This document shows, piece by piece, positions 7,986 to 16,511 of a stretch of 64,000 nucleotides of DNA (position 1 is the first letter of the stretch; every line of letters begins with the position of its first letter). The stretch is from assembly GCA_902812495.1 (NCBI GenBank), contig CADDZR010000007.1:1-64000 (forward strand). The letters run 5' to 3'. The translations under genes and the position numbers were made by a program. Below the pieces are notes generated by a model. That model saw only the letters and a list, made by a program, of their open reading frames with translations. It did not search any database and was not told the origin of the DNA. The stretch comes from an archaeon. GTDB lineage: Archaea; Thermoproteota; Nitrososphaeria; Nitrososphaerales; Gagatemarchaeaceae.

Positions 7986-8927
7986 TTGAAGGTAGTTATT
8001 GCGCTAGGGGGCAATGCAATAGAGAGGCCTAAACAGAGTGGCAGATATGAAGAAATGGTTCAGAACGTAAGATTAGCATGTGAGAGCATATCTTCCATCA
8101 TCCAGCAAGGGCATGAGGTTGTCTTGACGCACGGGAATGGACCTCAAGTTGGAAACATACTGATACAGCAGGAAAGGGCATCAGACATAATACCTCCTCA
8201 GCCGTTAGACGTACTTGGCTCCATGACGCAGGGCTGGATTGGATACCTGATACAGAGGGAGCTCAGGAACGTTTTTTCAAGAAAGGGAATAAGGAGGAGG
8301 GTTGTCAGTGTAATTACACAGACAGTTGTTAGGAGGGATGACCCAGCATTTGAGAACCCGAGCAAGCCCGTAGGCCCGTTTTACACTGAAGAGCAGCTTA
8401 AAGCCCTTGACAGAAAGGGCAAGAACTTTGCAAGGGTAATGCACGAGGGAAAGTACTACTTTAGGAGAGTTGTCCCATCCCCAGACCCTTTAAGGATAGT
8501 GGAAGGTGACACAATATCAAACCTTGTCGAATCGGGTGACGTTGTCATTGCTTCAGGCGGTGGTGGCATACCTGTCATCATTGATGAGGAAGGGAGCCTC
8601 TCGGGGGTGGAAGCTGTAATAGACAAGGACCTGGCAGCAGAAAAGCTTGCGGAGGCTGTAGGTGCAGAGAGGCTACTCATCCTAACAAACGTTGAGTACG
8701 TTAAGCTGAACTATGGAAAGGAAGGTGAGAAAGACCTAGTTTCCATGAACGCCCAGGAAGCAAGGAGATACCTACAGGAAGGACATTTTGCAAAAGGCAG
8801 CATGGGACCAAAAGTCCTGGCCTGCATCAGGTTTGTTGAGTGGGGAGGTAGGGACGGAAAGATAGCACACCTCGAAAAGGCAATAGAGGCGATGGACGAC
8901 AAATCTGGAACAACAATTGTCCCGTAG
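7986..8927 (+). CDS. arcC: Carbamate kinase (catabolic)
   Basis: 313 residues from TTG 7986, which places the canonical VVIALGGNAI strand at residues 3-12; starts further upstream would add an unrelated extension overlapping the divergent gene. Amino acid kinase fold motifs: GGNAI, LTHGNGPQVGN, MTQGWIGY, SGGGGIPV, DKDLAAEKLA and ILTNVEYV. It converts carbamoyl phosphate and ADP to ATP, NH3 and CO2. No arginine deiminase or ornithine carbamoyltransferase is present; instead FdrA/YlbE/YlbF homologues lie downstream, pointing to carbamoyl phosphate made by a ureido-compound carbamoyltransferase, as for E. coli YbcF/AllK. Confidence 0.95.
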   Translation: MKVVIALGGNAIERPKQSGRYEEMVQNVRLACESISSIIQQGHEVVLTHGNGPQVGNILIQQERASDIIPPQPLDVLGSMTQGWIGYLIQRELRNVFSRKGIRRRVVSVITQTVVRRDDPAFENPSKPVGPFYTEEQLKALDRKGKNFARVMHEGKYYFRRVVPSPDPLRIVEGDTISNLVESGDVVIASGGGGIPVIIDEEGSLSGVEAVIDKDLAAEKLAEAVGAERLLILTNVEYVKLNYGKEGEKDLVSMNAQEARRYLQEGHFAKGSMGPKVLACIRFVEWGGRDGKIAHLEKAIEAMDDKSGTTIVP

Positions 8928-8953
8928 AAGCAACTCTGTGTAACTCAGAAAGT

Positions 8954-8962
8954 CTTTTATAC
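8954..8962 (+). promoter_or_regulatory. TATA-like promoter element of the molybdenum hydroxylase operon
   Basis: CTTTTATAC centred about 23 bases before ATG 8980, without a ribosome-binding site in between; a leaderless transcript for the three-gene oxidoreductase operon is expected. Confidence 0.5.
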
Positions 8963-8979
8963 TTTCTTCAGCCGTAAAC

Positions 8980-11379
8980 ATGCCCTTGAGTGAGGGTACG
9001 GTAGGGAAGCCGATACCGCCACAGGATATGCCGCTCAAGGTCACAGGAACTGCAACATATGCATATGATGTTGAGATACCTGGCATGCTGTACGCAAAGC
9101 TGGTGACAAGCACTGTTCCACATGCAAAGCTGAAGAAGGTGGATACGAAGAGGGCAGAGAGAGTCGAAGGAGTTCTGTTTGTCTTCACAGGCAATGAAAT
9201 GCCTTACAGGGTTGGAATGTATGCAGGGGACAGGGATCTTCTTGCAAAGGATAAGGTTAGATGGGTTGGCCATCCTGTTGCTGTCGTAGTTGCCGAGAGC
9301 CTTGAGGCCGCTGAGAAAGCAGCTGAAATGGTGGATGTTGAATATGAAACACTGCAACCCGTGTTTGACCCGCTTGAAGCCCTCAAAGAGGGCGCTCCAC
9401 TTCTCCACGAAAGCATGCACGAATACAGACATGCACCTGCCTTTAACCCTGTTCCAGGTACAAATATAGCAAACAAGTTTACACTTGTACATGGAGACGT
9501 GGAAGAGGGATTCAAGCAATCTGACGTTATAATAGAGGATGAGTTCAGGATATCTCATGTTAGCCATGCTTACATGGAAACACAGAATGTTCTAGCGCAC
9601 TACATGAGAGATGGGACGCTGGAAATATGGACAAGCTGCCAGTCGCCTTTCATAGTGAGGCAGATAGTCTCAGAATCTCTTGGGATACCGTACAGCAAGG
9701 TCGTTGTTAAGACACCATTTGTTGGAGGTGGCTTTGGAGGAAAGGCAGGGCTCGGATGGGAGGCTCTTGTAGCTATGACTTCAAAGCTTGCAGGCTTCAG
9801 GCCTGTGAAACTAGTACTCTCAAGGAAGGAGAACTTTGCATCCTCTGCGTCGAGGGAAGCTGTCATTGCAAAGGTAAAGGCAGGTTTTACGAAGGAAGGC
9901 AAATGTGTTGCATACAAGGTAACTTTTATACTTGATGCGGGTGCATATGCTGATTACACTGTGAATGTGTCAAGGGCAATGGGTTACTCAGCTGAAGGTG
10001 TTTACGAGATACCAAACGTCTACTGCGAATCAATTGCAGTTTACACAAACAAGATACCGACAACAGCCATGAGGGGGTTCGGCTATCCCGAGAGTAACTG
10101 GGTTCTCGAACAAGTATTTGAGAGAGCCGCAGCAAAGCTTGGTATCGATTCTGTGAGGATAAGGAGGATAAACCTTCTGAGGCCTGGAGAATCCCATACT
10201 GCAACAGGTGAGAGGCTAAGGGAGGACGTCGGAGATCCAAGAAAGGTCCTGCAGAGCTTGCTGCAGCAGATAGGCTGGGGTGAGAAGCCTCAACCACCTT
10301 CGAAACCGTGGAGAATAAGGAGTAAGGGCTTTGCTCTGTGCGTTAAGGGACCGTCCCAGCCTCCGAACGCTGCTGCTTCAGCCATAGTCAAGTTTAACGA
10401 AGATGCAACTGTTGACGTCGTAGTTGGAACGGGCAACTTCGGACAGGGAACAGCGACATCACTCTCCCAGCTTGTTGCAGACCAGTTTGGCCTGCCTGTA
10501 GAAAGAGTGAGGGTTGACCTGGTGAGAGATACAAGCAAATCTGCTTACACCTGGCAGACTGTCGGGAGCAGGGGTCTCTTCACAGACGGAGTTGCAGTTC
10601 TTCGTGCGTGCGAAGATGCGAAGAAGCAGATAAAGGGAATTGCATCTCAGGTATTCCGCGTCAATGAGGAGGACATTGAGATAATTGATGGGATGGTTAG
10701 GGTTAGGGGTAGACCTTGGATTTCGATTCCACTTAAGGATCTTGTCTTTGGGTATGTCTATCCAAATGGTAACACTGTTGGTGGACCAGTAATTGGAAGA
10801 GGGTACTTTGCATCAACACTGAACACTTACCTTGACCCCCAAACAGGACAGGGTATACCTACGATATTCCACACATTTGGTGGAACAGGCGTGGAAATAG
10901 AGCTAGACCCTCTAACTGGAGAGATAGAAGTTATCAAGGCTGTTCAGGTCTTTGACGTTGGAAAGGCGATAAACCCTTTGCTCCTGAAAATGCAGCTCGA
11001 CGGTGGTTTCATCATGGGTATGAGCATAGCACTGTTCGAGAAAATAAAGTTTGACGAGCAGGGAAACATACTGAATCCAAACTTTACAGGATACTATATT
11101 GCAAGGTCCAAGGACATACCTGAGAGTTTCTCCTGCAGCTTGGTTGAGACACCGCAGTTTGATGGACCGATGGGTGCGAGGGGCATAGGAGAGCTTAGTA
11201 TGATATCTGTTGCTTCGGCTATTTCAAATGCTATATTCCTCTCAACAGGAATAAAGCTAAACAATCTCCCTATGAATCCAGAAGAGGTATGGAGGCAGAT
11301 AATGAACCAGAGACCAGAGCTTGTGGAGCAGGCCTTGGAAAATATGCTAAAGCTCACACAAGAAGCTAAGGTACAGTAA
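8980..11379 (+). CDS. Molybdenum hydroxylase large subunit (xanthine dehydrogenase/aldehyde oxidase family)
   Basis: 799 residues, the normal length of a separate Mo subunit. It binds the molybdopterin (probably cytosine dinucleotide) cofactor and hydroxylates a heterocycle or aldehyde with water as oxygen donor. Seen: N-terminal hammerhead domain (DMPLKVTGTATYAYD), VGGGFGGKAG near residue 246, TTAMRGFGYPESN, GNFGQGT, and the catalytic Glu in GARGIGELS near the C-terminus. MRGFG rather than the AYRCSFR loop excludes aerobic CO dehydrogenase. First gene of an operon with the FAD and [2Fe-2S] subunits. The neighbouring ureide-type genes suggest a purine, pyrimidine or related N-heterocycle as substrate. 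Confidence 0.93.
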   Translation: MPLSEGTVGKPIPPQDMPLKVTGTATYAYDVEIPGMLYAKLVTSTVPHAKLKKVDTKRAERVEGVLFVFTGNEMPYRVGMYAGDRDLLAKDKVRWVGHPVAVVVAESLEAAEKAAEMVDVEYETLQPVFDPLEALKEGAPLLHESMHEYRHAPAFNPVPGTNIANKFTLVHGDVEEGFKQSDVIIEDEFRISHVSHAYMETQNVLAHYMRDGTLEIWTSCQSPFIVRQIVSESLGIPYSKVVVKTPFVGGGFGGKAGLGWEALVAMTSKLAGFRPVKLVLSRKENFASSASREAVIAKVKAGFTKEGKCVAYKVTFILDAGAYADYTVNVSRAMGYSAEGVYEIPNVYCESIAVYTNKIPTTAMRGFGYPESNWVLEQVFERAAAKLGIDSVRIRRINLLRPGESHTATGERLREDVGDPRKVLQSLLQQIGWGEKPQPPSKPWRIRSKGFALCVKGPSQPPNAAASAIVKFNEDATVDVVVGTGNFGQGTATSLSQLVADQFGLPVERVRVDLVRDTSKSAYTWQTVGSRGLFTDGVAVLRACEDAKKQIKGIASQVFRVNEEDIEIIDGMVRVRGRPWISIPLKDLVFGYVYPNGNTVGGPVIGRGYFASTLNTYLDPQTGQGIPTIFHTFGGTGVEIELDPLTGEIEVIKAVQVFDVGKAINPLLLKMQLDGGFIMGMSIALFEKIKFDEQGNILNPNFTGYYIARSKDIPESFSCSLVETPQFDGPMGARGIGELSMISVASAISNAIFLSTGIKLNNLPMNPEEVWRQIMNQRPELVEQALENMLKLTQEAKVQ

Positions 11380-12227
11380 TGAGCTTCGGCTCCCCGTACT
11401 TCACATTACCTGAATTCACATATCTTAGAGCAAGGAGAATAGAGGAGGTCCTCCAGCTTCTCGAAGAGAAAGGAGAAGATGCAAGACTGCTTGCAGGGGG
11501 TGTTGGGTTAATCTCGTTCATGAAAGAGAGGCTTGTCTCCCCTTCCATTGTAATAGATATAAAGGGAATAGAGGAGCTGAGAGGCATAAAGCTAGAAGGT
11601 AGCAAGATATCTATAGGTGCATGTACAACACTACAGGAAATTTCAGAAAATGAATTGATAAGGAAAGAAATTCCAGCACTCCACCAGGCTTCAGGTGAGG
11701 CAGCCGACATAGCGATAAGAGGAAGGGCAACAATAGGGGGCAATGTATGCGAAGCAATACCTTGGGTTGATATGCCTGTTGCACTTTTAGCATTGGATGC
11801 GGATATCCATCTGCTGAGTAGGAGAGGAGAGAGGATGCTGAAGGTAGGGAACTTCTTGAAGGGTATGCTTGAGACAGACTTGAGACAAAACGAATTAGTA
11901 ACTAAATTCACAGTACCAACACCAAAGAGAAGGAGTATATTCAGAAAGTATGCTAAAGGTTCTGAATTTGCAATTGCAAGCATATCAATTTGCGTAGACG
12001 GAGAAGTAAGGGTTGTTTATGGGTCTGTTGCTCCAACGCCGGTTAGATGCAAGGAAGTAGAGCAAATAATAGAAAGGGAAGGAATTTCAGAGAGCAGTAT
12101 AAGAAAGGCAAGCAAGGTTGCAAGAGAAAGTGTTGAATGCATGGACGATGTGCTTGCCTCCTCCGCATACAGAAAACATATAGTTGGCATACTTACTGCA
12201 AGCGCATTAAAGGAGATTCAGAGATGA
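11379..12227 (+). CDS. Molybdenum hydroxylase FAD-binding medium subunit
   Basis: 282 residues of the CoxM/XdhB-like family. FAD-binding features are LLAGGVGL near residue 39, ISIGACTTLQEI, and AIRGRATIGGNVCEA, which surrounds the flavin pyrophosphate; the C-terminal domain (VVYGSVAPTPVRC) is also present. It passes electrons from the iron-sulfur subunit to NAD or another acceptor. Its ATG overlaps the last base of the large-subunit stop (TAATG), and the small subunit begins inside its 3' end. Confidence 0.92.
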   Translation: MSFGSPYFTLPEFTYLRARRIEEVLQLLEEKGEDARLLAGGVGLISFMKERLVSPSIVIDIKGIEELRGIKLEGSKISIGACTTLQEISENELIRKEIPALHQASGEAADIAIRGRATIGGNVCEAIPWVDMPVALLALDADIHLLSRRGERMLKVGNFLKGMLETDLRQNELVTKFTVPTPKRRSIFRKYAKGSEFAIASISICVDGEVRVVYGSVAPTPVRCKEVEQIIEREGISESSIRKASKVARESVECMDDVLASSAYRKHIVGILTASALKEIQR

Positions 12228-12685
12228 AAAAGCTATCCTTTAATGTGAACGGCATAAGGAGAAATACGCTTACAAAGGACAACGAGCTTCTGCTCGACCT
12301 TCTCAGGGAAAGGCTTGGTGTGAAAAGCGTTAAGGCAGCTTGCTGGAGGGGCGAGTGCGGCCTCTGTACAGTTCTTTTTGATGGAAAGCCCGTAAAGTCA
12401 TGCCTCGTTCTTGCTGTCGAGGCTGAAGGAAGAGAAATAACAACTGCAGAGGGTCTTGCAGAGGGAGAGAGACTGAGTGATATACAAGATGCATTCGTAA
12501 AGTATGGGGCGTCACAGTGTGGTTTCTGCACCCCTGCATTTGTTTTAACATGCCACTACATAATAGAGAGCGGGAAGGCTAAGACAGAAAAAGAGGCCCT
12601 TGAACTGTTAAATGGATTGATATGCAGATGTGGAACATATAACCAGATAAGGGAAGCTCTCGCCTCCCTCTTGTCAGGAAAATAA
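12224..12685 (+). CDS. Molybdenum hydroxylase [2Fe-2S] small subunit
   Basis: 153 residues from ATG 12224, four bases overlapping the FAD-subunit stop (ATGA). It has a plant-type ferredoxin domain (ACWRGECGLCTV and VKSCLV cysteines) and a C-terminal four-helix cluster domain (SQCGFCTP and CRCGTYNQI), the standard two-cluster arrangement. It relays electrons from molybdenum to FAD. A longer frame starting at 12137 was dismissed because the ferredoxin fold begins at MKKLSFNVNG. Confidence 0.94.
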   Translation: MKKLSFNVNGIRRNTLTKDNELLLDLLRERLGVKSVKAACWRGECGLCTVLFDGKPVKSCLVLAVEAEGREITTAEGLAEGERLSDIQDAFVKYGASQCGFCTPAFVLTCHYIIESGKAKTEKEALELLNGLICRCGTYNQIREALASLLSGK

Positions 12686-12692
12686 CTTCAGG

Positions 12693-12860
12693 TTAAAGGA
12701 GCTTCTCAAGCGCTTCTTCAAGTTCTCTCTCAATTTTCCTTCTCTGTCTTGGCCTTACGTTTACTACCTTTACATTCTGCTGTACGAGAGCTATGTAAAA
12801 GTTTTCAAGACCTATGTTAAGAACCCGTAGCTCTTCCTTCAGCAACCTCTCATAGCCCAA
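12693..12860 (-). CDS. Detached C-terminal domain of FdrA (55 residues)
   Basis: A small gene after fdrA, in a +1-shifted frame. Starting at TTG 12860, with GGTGA 6 bases upstream, it encodes LLKEELRVLNIGLENFYIAL, then VKVVNVRP and an Arg/Glu-rich helix. This aligns with the last ~50 residues of E. coli FdrA (SLLENVAVINIGLRSFALEL, then VVHYQWSPVAGG, LARLLERLQ). In most FdrA proteins it is fused; here the fdrA stop (TGA at 12850-12852) falls before it and the two frames overlap by 11 bases. The usual WxPxAGG motif is replaced by RPRQRR. Either a genuine split gene with coupled translation or a single-base indel. Confidence 0.75.
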   Translation of the reverse strand: MGYERLLKEELRVLNIGLENFYIALVQQNVKVVNVRPRQRRKIERELEEALEKLL

Positions 12861-14388
12861 ACAATCTCACCCACAACTTCTCTACCTTTCTTTCAACCCT
12901 GCATCTTGTTGCTATCAGGCATGCAAGTACAGCCATCTCAGCATTCGACCTGCAGACAGCTATTCCACTATCTTCAAGTTTTTTCTTTTGTCGCTCTAAA
13001 CCCTGCCTGTCCTTCTTCGTGCCTACCAACCTGCATAGCAGGACAGGGCCATTAACCTGTTCGATTGTATCAGCTATCTCACCCGCCGGGTCGTCTGATA
13101 CACCGTACCCAAGAATTACGTCAAACATAAGGACAGCAACCCTCCTATCTTTTATCTCATTCTTCATCCTCAATATCTTCAATGTTGAGTCGATCATCGG
13201 ATGAGCCCTTCCCTGCGTAAAGAACTCGTCGCCCATATCGATGATGCTGTTTCCAATGCTCTTAAGCGGGTTTTGGAGAAGATATCTTTTTTCGTATGAT
13301 GTATTGCTGTAAGCCCTTATACCAAGCTTGCTCAGAATTAAAAATGATTCATGTGCAAGGGTCCCACCGCTGTATACTCCTCTAATGAAGATCCTTTCCT
13401 TCTGTAGCTTCGAGGAAAGCGATTCTGCATTTGATAAAATTTCCTTAAAGGAAAAGAACTGTTTGGATTCTCCTTTCTCTTTCGCTATCTTTACTGCACA
13501 TGCGTGCAGCGTTTCACTGTTTTCCAGACCCAGATTATCCTCTACTCCAAGAAAACAGGCAAATGTCTTCTTTCTGACTTTGCTGCAGTAACTTGCTATC
13601 TCAGAAACAACCTCCCTTGAGTGTTGCTTTGCTATAATGCAGAGTATTTTTGTGCTAGGGTCACTGTTCAGGGCCTCGATGCATTTCTTTGTCATGATTC
13701 CCCCAACCTCCTTCGAAAGGTCTGAGCCACCTACCCCGAACGCATGGGATACACCCAAGCTGAGCGAATCAAGGATAGAGATTATCTCTTGCAGCCCTGT
13801 TCCGGCCGAGGCAACTAAGCCTATGTCCCCCTTCTCAACCTCGTTTGCAAAGCATATACCCTTGCCACCTATTATTGTTGTTCCCGCTCCCGGACCTAGA
13901 AGGAGGAGGTTTTTTTCGTTTGCAAGCTTCTTTAGCCTAACCTCATCCTTCAAACTCACATGGTCACTAAAGAGATGTACGTTAATGCCTTTCATTATCA
14001 TATCCTCAGCAACATCAACAGCCTGGTCGCCGGGAAGGGAAATCACAGCGAGGTTTGGCCTCAGGGAAAGTATAGCATCCTCAACAGACGCGTATTCCTG
14101 TGTACCCTTGGTCTTACTGGAAAAGATCAAGGCCTCAACTTCCCTGATCACAGCTGCCCCTTCACCTTTCTCATCCATCTCAATTGCTATTATCAGGTCA
14201 TCAGGACCAGCTTTTCTTGCCTCTTCAGTTAGGAAGCCGAGTTCTGACATGAGCTTCTTGTTAGCTTCAGTCCCGAGAGAGAGAAAAGCATTCTTAACCT
14301 TAGGTATTTTCTTTGCTTCCTCAGTCGCTTTCATGAGGCGTATCGAGTCCAAGTAAACTCCTTTCTTGACTATAACAAACCTCTGCAT
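12850..14388 (-). CDS. fdrA: FdrA family protein (oxamate-type carbamoyltransferase subunit)
   Basis: 512 residues. Two succinyl-CoA synthetase alpha-like halves: residues ~1-270 with KGVYLDSIRLM, AVISLPGDQAVDVAEDM, LGPGAGTTIIGG and LVASAGTGLQEI followed by FGVGGSDLSKEVGG; and a C-terminal half with GVYSGGTLAHES, IIDMGDEFFTQGRAHPMID and DVILGYGVSDDPAGE. All match E. coli FdrA closely in order. FdrA, YlbE and YlbF have been linked to oxamate carbamoyltransferase, which phosphorolyses oxalurate to oxamate and carbamoyl phosphate. The protein lacks the normal C-terminal domain, encoded separately just downstream. Transcribed divergently from the ylbE-ylbF operon. Confidence 0.92.
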   Translation of the reverse strand: MQRFVIVKKGVYLDSIRLMKATEEAKKIPKVKNAFLSLGTEANKKLMSELGFLTEEARKAGPDDLIIAIEMDEKGEGAAVIREVEALIFSSKTKGTQEYASVEDAILSLRPNLAVISLPGDQAVDVAEDMIMKGINVHLFSDHVSLKDEVRLKKLANEKNLLLLGPGAGTTIIGGKGICFANEVEKGDIGLVASAGTGLQEIISILDSLSLGVSHAFGVGGSDLSKEVGGIMTKKCIEALNSDPSTKILCIIAKQHSREVVSEIASYCSKVRKKTFACFLGVEDNLGLENSETLHACAVKIAKEKGESKQFFSFKEILSNAESLSSKLQKERIFIRGVYSGGTLAHESFLILSKLGIRAYSNTSYEKRYLLQNPLKSIGNSIIDMGDEFFTQGRAHPMIDSTLKILRMKNEIKDRRVAVLMFDVILGYGVSDDPAGEIADTIEQVNGPVLLCRLVGTKKDRQGLERQKKKLEDSGIAVCRSNAEMAVLACLIATRCRVERKVEKLWVRLFGL

Positions 14389-14438
14389 CCTCTTCCCAAG
14401 CGAAAAGATGTAGTACTTAAATCGTTTTTAACAGTAGG

Positions 14439-15704
14439 GTGGAAAAGATGGTAAGCAGGGAAGAGGTTGAGCAAGCAAACAAGAAAGCAACAGAAAGGAT
14501 GATGGAATCAGAGCCAATGTGGGTGGACGTTGTAAGGGCTGATGAGGCACTTCGTCTGAAGGAAAAAACACTGCTACATGCAGGTCCTCCTGTCAGATGG
14601 GAGGATGCGAGTGGCCCCCTCAGAGGCGCGCTAATAGGTGCTTCAATTTATGAGGGTTGGGCAAAAGATGAGGTGGAAGCAACGAAAGCACTCAGTAGGG
14701 GGGAAATAACATTTGAACCAACACACCATCATGCATGTGTTGGTCCAATGGCAGGAGTTATATCTCCAAGCATGTACTTGTTTGCAGTTAGAGATAGGAA
14801 GAACACCCTTGAAGCATTCTCAAACATGAACGAGGGCATAGGGAAGGTGTTGAGGTATGGTGCATTCGACAAGGATGTCATAACTAGGCTGAAATGGCTC
14901 GAGGAAGTCTTTGCTCCCGTTTTGAAATCTACAGTCAGAAGAATTGTCAAGGAGAAGAAAGGCCTGAACGTGAAGCAGCTAATCTCAAAGGCTCTAACGA
15001 TGGGGGATGAATGTCATAACAGGTACATTGCAACTACCTCTCTTTTTGTAAGGGAAATAGCAAGGTATGCTGTTGAGGTTTCGGGTAAGAAAGAAGCAAG
15101 CCAGGTTCTGAGGTTCCTCGAGGAGAACAACTTTGCTACACTCAACCTTGGTATGGCTGCTGCGAAATGCATGGCTCTTGCAGCACACGGCATCGAGATG
15201 AGCACAATTGTTACAGTTATGTCAAGGAACGGAACGGAATCGGGCATATGGGTAAGCTCTCTTGGGGAGAGATGGTTTACCTTCAAGGCACCTGTACCAA
15301 GGGGGCTCTTCTTTCCTGGCTACAGCCAGGAGGATGCTAACCCTGATATCGGGGACAGTGCTATCACCGAAACAGCTGGTTTTGGAGGCTTTGCAATGGC
15401 TGCGGCCCCGGCTATAACTTCATGGGTTGGTGGCTCGGTTGAGCAGGCTATAGAGATAACAAAAAAAATGTACGAAATAACATTCACAGAGCACAGGTAT
15501 TTCCAAATACCGTACCTTGAGTTCAGGGGAACACCTTGCGGTATAGATATCAGAAAGGTGCTAAAGACAGGCGTAACGCCAATTATAAACACAGGAATAG
15601 CACATAAGAAGGCAGGTGTCGGCCAGATAGGGGCAGGAACAGTTGAGTTCCCCTTTGAGCCGTTCAAGGATGCTTTTAAGACATACCTGGAGAACTACAG
15701 ATGA
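14439..15704 (+). CDS. ylbE: YlbE family protein (DUF1116; oxamate-type carbamoyltransferase subunit)
   Basis: 421 residues from GTG 14439; ATG 14448 with GGTGG upstream is an equally good start. Nearly every conserved block of E. coli YlbE is visible: LLHAGPPVRWEDASGPLRGA, FEGWAKDE-type YEGWAKDE, ITFEPTHHHACVGPMAG, NMNEGIGKVLRYGAFD, TMGDECHNR, VTVMSRNGT, LGERWFTFKAPVPRGLFF, PDIGDSAITET and INTGIAHKKAGVGQIGAGTV. It is thought to form the catalytic complex with FdrA and YlbF. A TATA-like TACTTAAAT lies at 14414-14422. The next gene starts within its stop codon. Confidence 0.94.
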   Translation: MEKMVSREEVEQANKKATERMMESEPMWVDVVRADEALRLKEKTLLHAGPPVRWEDASGPLRGALIGASIYEGWAKDEVEATKALSRGEITFEPTHHHACVGPMAGVISPSMYLFAVRDRKNTLEAFSNMNEGIGKVLRYGAFDKDVITRLKWLEEVFAPVLKSTVRRIVKEKKGLNVKQLISKALTMGDECHNRYIATTSLFVREIARYAVEVSGKKEASQVLRFLEENNFATLNLGMAAAKCMALAAHGIEMSTIVTVMSRNGTESGIWVSSLGERWFTFKAPVPRGLFFPGYSQEDANPDIGDSAITETAGFGGFAMAAAPAITSWVGGSVEQAIEITKKMYEITFTEHRYFQIPYLEFRGTPCGIDIRKVLKTGVTPIINTGIAHKKAGVGQIGAGTVEFPFEPFKDAFKTYLENYR

Positions 15705-16510
15705 CAGCATTTGAACCAAAACATGTTGGAAGTCTCTTCCGCAGAAGGAGTAACTATGGTGTATGGAAAGGAAAGGCTGTAAGGGACGACACTCTTTACA
15801 TTGAAAGACGTGGAAAGGTTATGGTCATCACTTCAATCGAATTCTACGCTCCTTTCTCCGTATGCCTTGATAAAAGCTTTAGTTTTGAGGGTGACGCCAT
15901 GATCGATGAAGAACACCTGAGATTCGGAAACGTCTTTGTGAAGAAAAGCACTGTAACGCTTGAAGAGCCCATCAAGGTTAAGGAACTATACCCCCTCTCA
16001 GGTAAGGGGCTGGACAAGGTTGAAAGTACAATCAAACTCCTTTACCCTGAAGAAGAAGAGCTAGAGTTTGTCATCTCCTCTTCAAGAAAGCTGGCCGAAT
16101 TGGGGTCGACAAGGGAGCTCTACGAGGGGCTGTGTTCTCTTGTTGGAAGAGGAAGGGGGCTTACACCTTCGGGTGACGATATGGTCTCGGGTTTCCTATC
16201 GGTTTATAACGCAGCAAGTACCTACGCGGGAAGGAGGAAACTTTGCATAAGTTCTAAAGCCTTGGAAAAGACAAACTCATTTGGCAGGTCAATGATATAC
16301 TACTCTCAAAGTCTTCAACTAGATAAGAAAGCGTTGAAGCTTGTAACTTCACTTCTAGAGGGAGATCTTTCGTTGACACTCGAAGCAGTTCTTGAACTTT
16401 CGAAGAGGGGCCACAGTTCCGGTCTCGACTACTCTGTCGGTGCTCTATCAGCATGTAGACATATTCTTTCCATGTGGGAAGTTGTTAAAAGGGAAGAGAG
16501 GACGGAATAG
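15701..16510 (+). CDS. ylbF: YlbF family protein (DUF2877; oxamate-type carbamoyltransferase subunit)
   Basis: 269 residues. The diagnostic loop GRGRGLTPSGDDMVSGFL near residue 150 matches the DUF2877 signature, and the C-terminal half carries the KRGHSSGLDYSVGAL segment. ATG overlaps the ylbE stop by four bases (ATGA), so stoichiometric synthesis is likely. Third component of the FdrA/YlbE/YlbF complex. The importer ATPase gene begins one base after its stop, tying this enzyme to uptake of its substrate. Confidence 0.92.
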   Translation: MTAFEPKHVGSLFRRRSNYGVWKGKAVRDDTLYIERRGKVMVITSIEFYAPFSVCLDKSFSFEGDAMIDEEHLRFGNVFVKKSTVTLEEPIKVKELYPLSGKGLDKVESTIKLLYPEEEELEFVISSSRKLAELGSTRELYEGLCSLVGRGRGLTPSGDDMVSGFLSVYNAASTYAGRRKLCISSKALEKTNSFGRSMIYYSQSLQLDKKALKLVTSLLEGDLSLTLEAVLELSKRGHSSGLDYSVGALSACRHILSMWEVVKREERTE

Positions 16511-16511
16511 G

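Noticed and set aside
8968-9567. 199-codon minus-strand frame under the molybdenum subunit gene
   Set aside because: Cys/His-rich shadow translation with no family resemblance; lies wholly within the large-subunit gene.
8980-11379. Large subunit considered as aerobic CO dehydrogenase (CoxL)
   Set aside because: The active-site loop reads MRGFG, not the CoxL AYRCSFR loop that carries the copper-binding cysteine.
11366-11983. 205-codon minus-strand frame under the FAD subunit gene
   Set aside because: Antisense shadow of a confidently assigned gene; repeated Ser/Pro runs typical of reverse reading of archaeal genes.
13637-14356. 239-codon open frame on the + strand opposite fdrA
   Set aside because: It mirrors the fdrA coding frame; composition is Ser/Pro-rich, has no domain, and fdrA on the other strand is well supported.
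12850-14388. FdrA considered as a succinyl-CoA synthetase alpha subunit
   Set aside because: Two tandem domains and the FdrA-specific DMGDEFF...GRPHPMID-type segment, plus ylbE and ylbF next door, identify the FdrA family.
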